Positions 17,105 through 26,310 are shown, numbered from the stretch's first letter. The stretch is DNA of 64,000 nucleotides from CAWARU01 sp963784575 (GCA_963784575.1 CAWARU010000001.1:1364001-1428000), one strand, 5' to 3'. Notes: generated from the letters alone by a model not told the origin. Program-made: numbers and translations.

Positions 17105-17473
17105 TCAAAGCACTTCTGGTGCTAGTGAAATAATTTTCATGAATTGTTCGCCGCGAAGTTCGCGAGTCACAGGTCCAAAAATTCGTGTTCCGATAGGTTG
17201 TAATTGATTATTGAGTAATACCGCAGCATTTCTATCAAAACGAATCAAAGAGCCATCGGGTCTTCTAACGCCTTTACTAGTTCTTACAATAACCGCCTTC
17301 AACACATCGCCTTTTTTAACTTTACCTCGGGGAATGGCTTCCTTCACACTGACCGCGATAACATCTCCTATACCGGCATAACGTCTTTTGGAACCGCCGA
17401 GCACTTTGATGCACATGATACGACGCGCGCCGCTATTGTCTGCCACCTCGAGAATGGACTGCATTTGAATCAT
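17105..17473 (-). CDS. rplN: 50S ribosomal protein L14
   Basis: 122 residues, starting MIQMQSILEVADNSGARRIM, nearly identical to other gammaproteobacteria. KVLGGSKRRYAGIGDVIAVS is the family signature. L14 forms intersubunit bridges. It opens the spc part of the block, 123 bp after rpsQ; that gap is AT-rich and I saw no clear promoter in it. Confidence 0.98.
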   Translation of the reverse strand: MIQMQSILEVADNSGARRIMCIKVLGGSKRRYAGIGDVIAVSVKEAIPRGKVKKGDVLKAVIVRTSKGVRRPDGSLIRFDRNAAVLLNNQLQPIGTRIFGPVTRELRGEQFMKIISLAPEVL

Positions 17474-17596
17474 TGTTTAAGGTCTCCGTTAAAGCGAATG
17501 TGAGCTAACAGGAGTTCCCCTGCCCGCTTCGATTCATTCAATTCGTTAGGTGCTGAATATAATAACATTTTTACCTACTCACTTACAAGTAATAAC

Positions 17597-17851
17597 TTAT
17601 GCACTAGCACACAATTCCACCAATTCCCAGCACTTAGTCTTGGAAATAGGTCTCACTTCTTTCACCAAAACAGTATCACCTTCTTTGCACTGCTCATTTT
17701 CATCGTGCACGTACAATTTGGTATATTTGGTCACAATTTTGTTATAAAGCGGTTCTTTTACGCGACGTTCTACACGAACTACAGCGGTTTTATTCATTTT
17801 TGTGCTAACAACTGTGCCTCGTACGGTTCGACCTTGAGATTTTTCAGTCAT
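17597..17851 (-). CDS. rpsQ: 30S ribosomal protein S17
   Basis: 84 residues with an OB fold. GTVVSTKMNKTAVVRVERRV and YTKLYVHDENEQCKEGDTVL are standard S17 sequence. It binds helix 11 of 16S rRNA and is the last gene of the S10 part of the block. It starts 2 bp after the rpmC stop. Confidence 0.97.
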   Translation of the reverse strand: MTEKSQGRTVRGTVVSTKMNKTAVVRVERRVKEPLYNKIVTKYTKLYVHDENEQCKEGDTVLVKEVRPISKTKCWELVELCASA

Positions 17852-17853
17852 CT

Positions 17854-18060
17854 TTAATTACCTTCCGTCTTAAGTTTCTCTGCTAAAATGGTTTGAATTC
17901 GAGCGACTAATCGTTTTGCAGCTCGAAGCATATGAGTGTGAGTCAATTCTCCAGTTCCCTTGATGAGCCGCAATTTGAATTGCTCTCTTAGAGTCTTGCT
18001 TAACTCTTCCTTTAATTCGGAAACCGACTTTGCTCTCAACTCTTCATTTTTTATCTTCAT
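17854..18060 (-). CDS. rpmC: 50S ribosomal protein L29
   Basis: 68 residues from MKIKNEELRAKSVSELKEEL. Two upstream in-frame starts exist (GTG 18069, ATG 18066), but TAGGG sits eight bases before the ATG at 18060, which I prefer. The motif LREQFKLRLIKGTGELTHTH is diagnostic. L29 lies at the exit tunnel and helps dock SRP and trigger factor. Confidence 0.93.
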   Translation of the reverse strand: MKIKNEELRAKSVSELKEELSKTLREQFKLRLIKGTGELTHTHMLRAAKRLVARIQTILAEKLKTEGN

Positions 18061-18126
18061 ACTCATCACCCTACTGTCTTGGACATCGCAACAATCGCTA
18101 CAGCGAAATGTCTAGAATTTCTAAAT

Positions 18127-18541
18127 TTACTTAATAACATGCTCAATCACTTCGGTCGCACAGGGAAGCTTGGAAGCTGCTAATCGAAACGCTTCCATCG
18201 CGGATTCTCAGATCGACCCCGTCTACCTCAAATAACATACGGCCTGGCTGCACCAGGGCAACGTAAAATTCCACATTACCCTTACCACTCCCTTGTCGCA
18301 CTTCCAAAGGCTTTTGAGTGATGGGCTTGTCAGGAAAAATTCGAATCCAAACTTTTCCGCCACGCTTAATAAAACGGCTAATGGCTCGTCTCGCAGCCTC
18401 GATCTGACGCGAGGTTACTCGGCAATGCTCTAATGAACGTAGACCATATTCGCCAAAGCTGACCTTATTACCACGAGTTGCGACACCGCGGTTTCGGCCT
18501 TTCATTTGCTTGCGAAACTTGGTTCGCTTAGGTTGCAACAT
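18127..18541 (-). CDS. rplP: 50S ribosomal protein L16, C-terminus frameshifted
   Basis: The first ~108 residues are normal L16 (MLQPKRTKFRKQMKGRNRGV, IFPDKPITQKPLEVRQGSGK, up to FEVDGV). The frame then turns into DLRIRDGSVSISSFQASLCD and stops at 18143. The neighbouring frame encodes the missing C-terminus, ESAMEAFRLAASKLPCATEV then IEHVIK, with TAA at 18127-18129. One surplus base near 18204-18216 explains it; removing it gives 137 residues, the normal length. L16 organises the A-site tRNA region and is essential or nearly so, so a sequence error is likely. Confidence 0.92.
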
Positions 18542-18564
18542 CGTAAATTACTCCCATCTAATGT

Positions 18565-19227
18565 CTAGACTTCAGCGGCTTGCTCTTGCTTGCCGATGAC
18601 TTCGCCTTTAAATATCCAAACCTTCACGCCAATGACACCATAAGTGGTTTTTGCAATGGCTGTACCATAATCGATATCTGCTCTGAAGGTATGCAATGGA
18701 ACTCTACCTTCGCGATACACTTCACGTCTGGCAATTTCAGCACCACCCAAACGGCCTGAGACAGAAATTTTAATACCCTTGGCACCCAAACGCAGTGCAT
18801 TGGTAACTGCTCGTTTCATTGCACGGCGGAACATGATACGTCGTTCTAATTGCTGTGCAATGCTGCGCGCAACTAAGGTTGCATCTAATTCAGGCTTGCG
18901 AATTTCTTCAATTGTTATCGCAATAGGTGAACCAGTCTTCGCATTGATTTCCTGCCGCAATTTTTCAACATCTTCACCCTTTTTGCCGATAATAACGCCA
19001 GGCTTTGCTGTGCGCAGGGTGATTTTGACATTGCGTCCGGTTCTTTCTAATAAAATACTGCTGACATCAGCCGCTTTAGGTAAACGTTCGTTTAAAATGG
19101 CTCGAATTTCGAGATCGTCCTTCAAGGTTCTGCCATAGGAACTGCCGCCGCCTTCTGGAAACCAGCGGGCATCATGCTCGCGAATAATGCCTAATCGAAT
19201 ACCGACTGGATGTACTTTTTGACCCAT
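18565..19227 (-). CDS. rpsC: 30S ribosomal protein S3
   Basis: 220 residues, MGQKVHPVGIRLGIIREHDA at the start. The KH domain core shows TAKPGVIIGKKGEDVEKLRQ, and the C-terminal domain SGRLGGAEIARREVYREGRV. S3 lines the mRNA entry channel. It starts 3 bp after rplV and lies 23 bp before rplP. Intact. Confidence 0.98.
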   Translation of the reverse strand: MGQKVHPVGIRLGIIREHDARWFPEGGGSSYGRTLKDDLEIRAILNERLPKAADVSSILLERTGRNVKITLRTAKPGVIIGKKGEDVEKLRQEINAKTGSPIAITIEEIRKPELDATLVARSIAQQLERRIMFRRAMKRAVTNALRLGAKGIKISVSGRLGGAEIARREVYREGRVPLHTFRADIDYGTAIAKTTYGVIGVKVWIFKGEVIGKQEQAAEV

Positions 19228-19230
19228 GAA

Positions 19231-19698
19231 TTATTTACCTCGTTTACTTTGTTTGCCTTTTTGGCCTTGATTGTCCTGGTCGTCCTTTTTGGATCTGCCT
19301 TGCTTTTCTTTCGTTGCCCCTTTCGCCTTTTTTGGTTTTGCAGGTTTTGCCTTCGGTGCTTCCACCTTTGGTGCAACCACAACTGTAATATGGCAGCTGT
19401 GCTTCACAATGCGATTGGCGCGACCTTTTGCTCTTGGAGAGAAGCGCTTAAGCTTGGATGCTTCGTCTACATAAATCCGAGCAACGGAAAGATCATCGAT
19501 ATCCATGCCTTCGTTATGTTCAGCATTTGCCATTGCTGACAACAACACTTTTTTAACAAGTACCGCTGCTTTTTTGGGACTGAAGCTCAGAATGTTCAAA
19601 GCCTGTTCCACTTTCAAGCCACGGACTTGATCTACTACTAAACGCGCTTTTTGAGCCGAGAGCCGTGCTTCTCTTAATATTGCGTAGGCTTCTTGCAT
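19231..19698 (-). CDS. rplV: 50S ribosomal protein L22 with basic C-terminal extension
   Basis: 155 residues against 110 in E. coli. Residues 1-110 are ordinary L22 (ILREARLSAQKARLVVDQVR, and the tunnel-loop region SPRAKGRANRIVKHSCHITV). The extra ~45 residues are rich in Lys, Ala, Pro, Gly and Gln (EAPKAKPAKPKKAKGATKEK onward) and look disordered. Basic tails on L22 occur in several lineages and probably lie on the ribosome surface. The stop is 3 bp from rpsC, so the extension is not a read-through error. Confidence 0.95.
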   Translation of the reverse strand: MQEAYAILREARLSAQKARLVVDQVRGLKVEQALNILSFSPKKAAVLVKKVLLSAMANAEHNEGMDIDDLSVARIYVDEASKLKRFSPRAKGRANRIVKHSCHITVVVAPKVEAPKAKPAKPKKAKGATKEKQGRSKKDDQDNQGQKGKQSKRGK

Positions 19699-19718
19699 AA
19701 TGAACCCCCTAACCTAAC

Positions 19719-20018
19719 CTATTTCTTAGCGCCGCCTGCCGCTTCTTTCTTCGTAGCTCTATCACCAGAGTGACCGCGGAAAGTGCGAGTTGGCGCAAAT
19801 TCACCTAATTTATGTCCCACCATGTTTTCACCAATCAAGATGGGGATGTGTTGTTTGCCGTTGTGGATGGCAATTGTTAAACCCACCATGTCGGGAATAA
19901 TCATTGATCGTCGTGACCAAGTTTTAATGGGTCGTTTTACACGACTGGTCACGGCTTCTTCCACTTTTTTCAATAAGTGAAAATCTACAAATGGCCCTTT
20001 TCTTAAGGAACGTGGCAT
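19719..20018 (-). CDS. rpsS: 30S ribosomal protein S19
   Basis: 99 residues, MPRSLRKGPFVDFHLLKKVE and GHKLGEFAPTRTFRGHSGDR are conserved. S19 sits in the 30S head with S13. The tail is slightly longer than in E. coli and ends KKEAAGGAKK. It starts 6 bp after rplB. Confidence 0.97.
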   Translation of the reverse strand: MPRSLRKGPFVDFHLLKKVEEAVTSRVKRPIKTWSRRSMIIPDMVGLTIAIHNGKQHIPILIGENMVGHKLGEFAPTRTFRGHSGDRATKKEAAGGAKK

Positions 20019-20024
20019 AACTTA

Positions 20025-20858
20025 TTAACCCCCTTTGTTCGCTTTACGGCGACGGATGATCATTTTATCGGTACGTTTATTGCGTCGTGTCTTGGTACCT
20101 TCTGGTATACCCCAAGGTGTGCAAGGCGGACGTCCACCTGAAGTACGGCCTTCACCGCCTCCTAACGGGTGATCTACTGGATTCATGGCAACACCTCGAA
20201 CACGAGGTCTCTTGTTGCGCCAGCGATTTGCACCAGCCTTACCAATTTTACGCAAATTATGTTCACTGTTGCCGACTTCACCGATTGTTGCACGGCAATC
20301 TACTAAAACTCTGCGCATTTCACCGGATTTGAGACGAATGGTGGCATAGCCGCCTTCTCGCGCCAAAAGCTGAATACTGCAACCTGCACTTCTCGCCAAT
20401 TGGCCGCCTTTTCCTGGCTTCATTTCAACACAATGTACTACTGTACCAATCGGAATATTACGTAATGGTAAGCAGTTACCCACAGCAACCGGAGCATCTT
20501 GACCCGCTAAAATTGCAGTGCCGACAGTTAATCCTTTTGGTGCAATCATGTAACGACGTTCACCATCTGCATAAAGTACCAGAGCGATATTGGCTGTGCG
20601 ATTTGGATCGTATTCTAATCGTTCCACTTTTCCAGGCACGCCTTCTTTGCAGCGTTTCCAGTCAATAATTCTGTAGCGTCGTTTGTGACCGCCGCCTTTC
20701 TGCCAAGAAGTAATCCGGCCATAGCAATTGCGGCCAGCAGTCGCCTTTTTTTCCACCACAAGTGGGGAATGAGGCTTACCCTTATGAAGATCTGGGTTGA
20801 CGACCTTTATTAGGTGTCTTCTTCCCGGAGATGTCGGTTTTGTTTTCACTATTGGCAT
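20025..20858 (-). CDS. rplB: 50S ribosomal protein L2
   Basis: 277 residues. The C-terminal GVAMNPVDHPLGGGEGRTSG contains the conserved His linked to peptidyl-transferase function. The N-terminal OB fold includes GRITSWQKGGGHKRRYRIID. L2 is required for subunit association and peptide-bond formation. It lies between rplW and rpsS as expected; intact. Confidence 0.98.
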   Translation of the reverse strand: MPIVKTKPTSPGRRHLIKVVNPDLHKGKPHSPLVVEKKATAGRNCYGRITSWQKGGGHKRRYRIIDWKRCKEGVPGKVERLEYDPNRTANIALVLYADGERRYMIAPKGLTVGTAILAGQDAPVAVGNCLPLRNIPIGTVVHCVEMKPGKGGQLARSAGCSIQLLAREGGYATIRLKSGEMRRVLVDCRATIGEVGNSEHNLRKIGKAGANRWRNKRPRVRGVAMNPVDHPLGGGEGRTSGGRPPCTPWGIPEGTKTRRNKRTDKMIIRRRKANKGG

Positions 20859-20898
20859 ATCGATAATCTCTCTCTACTAAAACTCTTTTCCAAAATCT

Positions 20899-21195
20899 CT
20901 ACTTAAAATTTGCCACATTAATATCGTGCCCCTCTGCCAAGGAAACATAAGCTTTCTTGGTATCAGATCGACGGCCTGACATTTGTTTAAAATTCTTTAT
21001 CTTTCCCTTGATTTTCACCATACGAACGGCTGTCACCACAACCGAAAAAAGCTTTTCTACGGCCATTTTCACTTCTGTTTTTGTGGCATCTTGCGCGACT
21101 CGAAAAGCAACTTGGCGATTTTTATCTGCCATCCGAACAGATTTTTCTGTAGTATGCGATCCGAGAATTATTCTATATAATCGACTCTCATTCAC
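20899..21195 (-). CDS. rplW: 50S ribosomal protein L23
   Basis: 98 residues, with the typical IILGSHTTEKSVRMADKNRQ and FSVVVTAVRMVKIKGKIKNF. L23 is the exit-tunnel docking site for trigger factor and SRP. It overlaps the rplD end by 4 bp (start at 21195, rplD stop from 21192), so the two are translationally coupled. Confidence 0.97.
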   Translation of the reverse strand: MNESRLYRIILGSHTTEKSVRMADKNRQVAFRVAQDATKTEVKMAVEKLFSVVVTAVRMVKIKGKIKNFKQMSGRRSDTKKAYVSLAEGHDINVANFK

Positions 21196-21809
21196 TTCAG
21201 CACCTCTTCAAATTTCCGAATTGCATCTACTGTCATGATAACTTTTTCAAATTTCACCAAGCTCACGGGATCAACATCGGGAGCGCGGCGAACATCTACA
21301 TTTGGCACATTTCTGGCGGACAAGTATAAATTGCTGTCCCATTCGCCAGTGACAATCAAGGCTTCTTGCAGACCAAAATCTTTGAGTTTTGTCATCAATT
21401 CTTTGGTCTTTGGCTGCTTGATTTCAAGGTTTTCAACGATCATCAAGCGTCCTTGTCGTACCAGCTCAGACAAAATGGACTGCATCGCGCCGCGATACAT
21501 TTTTTTGTTCACCTTTTGGCTGTGATCTTGATTGGTAGCAGCAAAAACCTTACCACCCGAACGCCACAATGGACTTCTGATGGTACCTGCTCTTGCACGC
21601 CCAGTACCTTTTTGACGCCAGGGCTTGGCGCCGCCGCCTCGTACTTCAGCTCGTGTTTTCTGCCCGCGAGTACCAGATCTTGCACCTGCTAAGTAAGCGG
21701 TGATTACCTGATGCACCAATGCTTCGTTAAAATCACGACCAAATGTAGTGGCCGATACTTGTACCGAATTTGTCTTAGATGAGCCTTTATTAGCTAATGC
21801 TAACTCCAT
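21192..21809 (-). CDS. rplD: 50S ribosomal protein L4
   Basis: 205 residues. The long loop that lines the exit tunnel is visible (QKTRAEVRGGGAKPWRQKGT, then GRARAGTIRSPLWRSGG). In E. coli L4 also represses the S10 operon through its leader; whether that occurs here is unknown. The 11-bp spacing to rplC fits one operon. Confidence 0.97.
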   Translation of the reverse strand: MELALANKGSSKTNSVQVSATTFGRDFNEALVHQVITAYLAGARSGTRGQKTRAEVRGGGAKPWRQKGTGRARAGTIRSPLWRSGGKVFAATNQDHSQKVNKKMYRGAMQSILSELVRQGRLMIVENLEIKQPKTKELMTKLKDFGLQEALIVTGEWDSNLYLSARNVPNVDVRRAPDVDPVSLVKFEKVIMTVDAIRKFEEVLK

Positions 21810-21820
21810 CTTTTACCCCC

Positions 21821-22474
21821 TTAAACCGCTTCGCTTGCTTTAACAGCCGGACGAATAATTACATTTCCGCCTGGGGCTCCCGGAACTGCTCCTTTAATTA
21901 GGAGCACATTTCGCTCTGAATCCACTTTTACAATTTCTAAATTCTGCACGGTGCAGCGCACATTACCGAGCTGACCGGCCATCTTTTTACCCTTGAATAC
22001 ACGGCCTGGTGACTGATTCTGACCGATGGAACCAGGGGCATTATGAGACAAGGAATTACCATGTGAAGCGCGCTGTGAACTAAAATTATGTCTTTTAATG
22101 ACACCCGAAAATCCACGTCCTTTGCTAATTCCTGTCACATCCACTATTTGCCCTTCTTTAAACAATGAGACGGTTAATTCATTGCCCACTGTATATTTCG
22201 AAATTTCGTCTGAAGTGACCCGAAATTCATAGAGCCCTAGACCCGGTTCTACTTGTGCCTTGGCAAAATGGCCAATCTGCGGCTTATTCAAACGAGAAGG
22301 CTTTTGGCTGCCTTTGGTAATCTGCACTGCAAAATAACCATCGGTTTCATCCGTTTTCACCTGTGTGACTCGATTTGCTTCCACCAGGACAACAGTCACG
22401 GGAATGGAACGACCTTCGTTCGCATCAAAGACGCGTGTCATGCCACATTTGCTTGCTACTAAACCTATTGCCAT
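21821..22474 (-). CDS. rplC: 50S ribosomal protein L3
   Basis: 217 residues, beginning MAIGLVASKCGMTRVFDANE. The conserved central loop that reaches the peptidyl-transferase centre reads HGNSLSHNAPGSIGQNQSPG. L3 nucleates 50S assembly. It lies 71 bp after rpsJ. Confidence 0.98.
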   Translation of the reverse strand: MAIGLVASKCGMTRVFDANEGRSIPVTVVLVEANRVTQVKTDETDGYFAVQITKGSQKPSRLNKPQIGHFAKAQVEPGLGLYEFRVTSDEISKYTVGNELTVSLFKEGQIVDVTGISKGRGFSGVIKRHNFSSQRASHGNSLSHNAPGSIGQNQSPGRVFKGKKMAGQLGNVRCTVQNLEIVKVDSERNVLLIKGAVPGAPGGNVIIRPAVKASEAV

Positions 22475-22545
22475 ATTTCTAACCTCTTTATGAACCTAGA
22501 GAGTTCCCTCTGTGTTCACTTAAAACCATACGTTTCTGTTGTTCT

Positions 22546-22857
22546 TTAGCTCACCGAAATCTGAACATCAACACCCGCTGCAAGATCAAGCTTCATTAGG
22601 GCATCGACGGTCTTATCTGTCGGTTCTACAATAATAATCAAACGTTTGTGCGTTGGGATTTCATATTGATCTCGCGCGTTTTTATCGACGTGTGGTGAAA
22701 TCAATATTGTAAATCTTTCCAAACGAGTAGGTAGCGGAACAGGGCCTCGAACTTGAGCACCGGTTCGCTTTGCCGTATCTACAATCTCTTTTGAAGATTT
22801 ATCAATCAATTTATGATCGAAAGACTTCAAGCGAATTCGAATTACTTGGTTTGCCAT
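22546..22857 (-). CDS. rpsJ: 30S ribosomal protein S10 (NusE)
   Basis: 103 residues, the E. coli length, with IRIRLKSFDHKLIDKSSKEI and THKRLIIIVEPTDKTVDALM. S10 is a 30S head protein and the NusE transcription antitermination factor. It opens the S10 segment, 94 bp after tuf; a perfect 12-bp hairpin lies in that gap. Confidence 0.98.
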   Translation of the reverse strand: MANQVIRIRLKSFDHKLIDKSSKEIVDTAKRTGAQVRGPVPLPTRLERFTILISPHVDKNARDQYEIPTHKRLIIIVEPTDKTVDALMKLDLAAGVDVQISVS

Positions 22858-22908
22858 TCTAATCTTTTCCTCTCGTATCTCTGCCCTTTATCTTTTACAA
22901 CCTTTTTT

Positions 22909-22937
22909 GGTTCCTGAGCAGTGAGTGCTCAGGAACC
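22909..22937. other. perfect 12-bp hairpin between tuf and rpsJ
   Basis: GGTTCCTGAGCA (22909-22920) and TGCTCAGGAACC (22926-22937) form a perfect stem around a 5-nt loop, 15 bp after the tuf stop. In the operon direction it is followed by AAAAAAGG, not a U tract, so it is not a standard intrinsic terminator. It may stabilise the str message 3' end or mark a processing site between the str and S10 parts. Confidence 0.75.
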
Positions 22938-22951
22938 CGCTTCTAAATCAC

Positions 22952-24142
22952 TTATTCAAGCACCTTCGAAACCACACCTGCACCTACGGTTCTTCCACCT
23001 TCACGAATCGCAAACCGAACACCTTCTTCCATCGCAATCGGTGCAATCAAGTGGATAACCATCTTGATGTTGTCTCCAGGCATGACCATTTCAACACCTT
23101 CAGGAATGATCACTTCCCCAGTCACGTCTGTGGTTCTGAAATAAAACTGTGGTCGATATCCTTTGAAGAATGGCGTATGACGTCCACCTTCTTCTTTCGA
23201 TAATACGTACACTTCCGCTTCAAACTTGGTATGCGGCGTAATAGTGCCAGGCTTCGCCAATACTTGGCCTCGCTCCACATCTTCTCGCTTGGTACCTCGT
23301 AACAGAACACCTACGTTGTCCCCTGCTCGGCCTTGATCTAAGAGCTTACGGAACATTTCAACTCCGGTGCAGGTGGTCTTTTGGGTGTCTTTCAATCCAA
23401 CAATTTCTAATTCTTCACCTACTTTCACAATGCCGCGTTCCACTCGGCCAGTTACTACCGTACCACGACCAGAAATGGAGAAAACATCTTCAATTGGCAT
23501 CAAGAAAGGTTGATCGATTGCGCGTTCAGGAATTGGGAAATAATTATCCATTGCTTCTACGAGCTTCAAGACAGAATCCACACCGATATCACTGGTATCG
23601 CCCTGCAATGCTTTCAAAGCAGAACCGCGAACGATAGGGGTTTTGTCCCCTGGGAAATTGTAGCTTGATAATAAATCGCGCACTTCCATTTCAACTAATT
23701 CGATTAATTCTGGATCATCCACCATGTCGGCTTTATTCAAGTACACAACAATATAAGGAACACCCACCTGACGTGCCAACAAGATATGTTCGCGAGTTTG
23801 CGGCATGGGGCCGTCTGCAGCAGAAACCACCAAAATAGCGCCGTCCATCTGAGCAGCACCGGTGATCATGTTCTTCACATAGTCGGCATGGCCTGGGCAA
23901 TCCACGTGTGCATAGTGACGGGTTGCAGAACGATATTCCACATGTGCGGTTGCGATCGTAATACCGCGGGCTCGCTCTTCGGGGGCCGCGTCAATTTGGC
24001 TGTAGTCTTTGAATTCGCCGCCAAATTTCTCTGCCAACACTTTGGTTAAGGCAGCGGTTAAAGTGGTTTTACCATGGTCGACGTGACCAATCGTTCCCAC
24101 GTTAATATGCGGTAGATCTCGTTCAAATTTTGCTTTTGCCAT
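22952..24142 (-). CDS. tuf: elongation factor Tu
   Basis: 396 residues. The GTPase motifs are complete: GHVDHGKT (G1), DCPGHADYV (G3) and NKAD (G4). Domain 2 and 3 sequences such as GRGTVVTGRVERGIVKVGEE and the end GGRTVGAGVVSKVLE are standard. EF-Tu delivers aminoacyl-tRNA to the ribosome. Many gammaproteobacteria have a second tuf after a tRNA cluster; only this copy, in the str operon, is seen. The frame is intact, unlike adjacent fusA. Confidence 0.98.
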   Translation of the reverse strand: MAKAKFERDLPHINVGTIGHVDHGKTTLTAALTKVLAEKFGGEFKDYSQIDAAPEERARGITIATAHVEYRSATRHYAHVDCPGHADYVKNMITGAAQMDGAILVVSAADGPMPQTREHILLARQVGVPYIVVYLNKADMVDDPELIELVEMEVRDLLSSYNFPGDKTPIVRGSALKALQGDTSDIGVDSVLKLVEAMDNYFPIPERAIDQPFLMPIEDVFSISGRGTVVTGRVERGIVKVGEELEIVGLKDTQKTTCTGVEMFRKLLDQGRAGDNVGVLLRGTKREDVERGQVLAKPGTITPHTKFEAEVYVLSKEEGGRHTPFFKGYRPQFYFRTTDVTGEVIIPEGVEMVMPGDNIKMVIHLIAPIAMEEGVRFAIREGGRTVGAGVVSKVLE

Positions 24143-24202
24143 GTTCTTAACCTCGTTTACTCGTTACTCTATTTACTAAACTCTATTTACTAATTACTCA
24201 GT

Positions 24203-26298
24203 TTACCCAGCTTTCTTTTCAAAAACTGCCTGTGCGATATTGGCTGGTGCTTCAGCATAACGCTTAAATTCCATGGTATAAGTGGCACGACCTTGTGTTC
24301 AGAACGAAAGTCTGTTGACATAACCAAACATTTCTGATAATGGCACTTCAGCACTCACTTGCTTACCTGAAACAGTATCGTCCATACCTTGAATAACACC
24401 GCGGCGTCTGTTGAGATCGCCCACGACATCGCCCATATAATCTTCTGGGGTCATGACTTCAACTTTCATGATGGGTTCTAACAGTACTGGGCTTGCCTTT
24501 TGAGCACCTTCTTTAAAGCACAGTGAACCTGCAATCTTAAATGCCATTTCACTGGAATCCACTTCATGGTATGAACCATCAAATAAAGTGACTTTCACAT
24601 CGACAACAGGATAACCGGCCATAATGCCATTTTGTGATTGTTCACGAACGCCTTTTTCAATCGCTGGAATATATTCTTTGGGAATCACACCACCGACAAT
24701 TGCATTGACAAATTCGAATGCCGGAACCGACTTCACCTGGTTCAATCTTGATCCAAACATGGCCATACTGACCACGACCACCGGTTTGACGAATGTATTT
24801 GCCTTCTTGTTCCACAGATTTACGAATGGTTTCGCGATAAGCAACCTGTGGCTTACCGATGTTGGCTTCTACTTTGAATTCGCGCCGCATACGATCGACG
24901 ATGATGTCGAGATGCAATTCACCCATACCTGCAATAATAGTTTGACCCGTTTCTTCATCGGTTCGAACCCGGAATGAAGGATCTTCTTGGGCCAATTTGC
25001 CCAAAGCAATACCCATTTTTTCTTGGTCTGCTTTGGTTTTGGGTTCAACAGCGACATGGAATAACAGGTTCTGGGAAATCCATTTTTTCAAGTGTGATGA
25101 TTTTATCAGGATCAGACATGGTGTCGCCGGTCGTGGTGTATTTCAGACCCACTGCTGCTGCAATATCTCCGGCTCGTACTTCTTTGATTTCTTCGCGATC
25201 GTTCGCATGCATCTAGAGGATACGACCAATACGTTCACGTTTATCTTTCATGGTATTATAATACGATTCACCTGAATTGAGTGTCCCGGAATAGACACTG
25301 AAGAAGGTTAATGTTCCGACAAAAGGATCGGTCATGATTTTGAAAGCCAGTGCAGAGAAAGGTTCATCATCTTTCGGATGCTCGGTGCCCTTCTTCACCA
25401 TTTGCAGGATGCCTTCGATAGGAGGGACATCATAGGGGCAGGTAAATAATCGATCACGGCATCCAATAATGCTTGCACGCCTTTGTTCTTAAATGCAGAA
25501 CCACAAAACACAGGGACAATTTCATTTGCTAGGTTCGTTGTCGGATAGCCTTTTTTGATTTCTTCTTCTGAAAGTTCTTCGCCACCAAGATATTTTTCCA
25601 TGAATTCTTCTGAGGCTTCAGCGGCGGCTTCAATCAGTTTTTCACGCCATTCGTCACAATCCGCTTGTAAATTCGCAGGGATATCACGATATTCAAAAGT
25701 CATTCCTTGGGTGCTGTCATTCCAATAAATACCTTTCATTTTGACTAAATCGATGACGCCTTCGAAATGTTCTTCTGCGCCAATGGGTAATTGAATCAGG
25801 ACAGGATTTGCGCCTAAGCGCTTCTTAATTTGTTCAACCACTCGAAATAAATTCGCGCCAGTGCGATCCATTTTGTTCACAAAGGCAATACGAGGAACAC
25901 CATATTTATTTGCTTGTCGCCAAACTGTTTCAGACTGCGGTTCCACACCATCGACAGCAGAAAACACCACACAAGCGCCATCCAATACCCGTAAAGATCG
26001 CTCTACTTCAATGGTAAAATCTACGTGGCCAGGGGTATCAATGATATTGATACGATGTTTGGGATATTGAGCGGCCATACCATACCAGTAACAGGTGACA
26101 GCAGCGGAAGTAATGGTGATACCACGTTCACGCTCTTGTTCCATCCAATCATGATCGCAGCACCTTCATGACCTCACCAATTTTATGAGAAACGCCGGTA
26201 TAAAAAAGAATACGTTCAGTGGTCGTCGTTTTACCCGCATCAATATGGGCCACAATGCCGATATTTCGATAATGTTCAATAGGTGTTGTACGTGCCAC
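24203..26298 (-). pseudogene. fusA: elongation factor G, reading frame broken at eight places
   Basis: EF-G can be read end to end, from GTG at 26298 (ARTTPIEHYRNIGIVAHIDA, then GKTTTTERILFYTG) to TAA at 24203-24205, but only by changing frame. Inferred lesions: one base missing near 26170 (IGEV-HEG), near 26151 (IMD-WMEQ) and near 25430 (PAPI-DVP); TAG for CAG at 25213-25215; an extra base near 25057 (PVI-HVAVEP) and near 24718 (GSG-FEFVNA); a compensating +1/-1 pair at 24298-24310 (RLRSETQGR). Repaired, it gives 698 residues with all GTPase motifs (DTPGHVD, NKMD) and domains II-V. Between lesions conservation is complete, favouring sequence errors over an old pseudogene. The gene is essential unless duplicated elsewhere. 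Confidence 0.9.
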
Positions 26299-26310
26299 TG
26301 ATCTACCTCT

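Noticed and set aside
24143..24202. tRNA or small RNA between fusA and tuf
   Set aside because: The gap is only 60 bp and consists of CTCTATTTACTAA-like repeats; no cloverleaf or T-loop word was found here or elsewhere in the window.
24203..26298. Programmed ribosomal frameshifting in fusA
   Set aside because: Seven shifts in both directions plus an in-frame stop, with no slippery site or pseudoknot pattern at each, cannot be a programmed mechanism.
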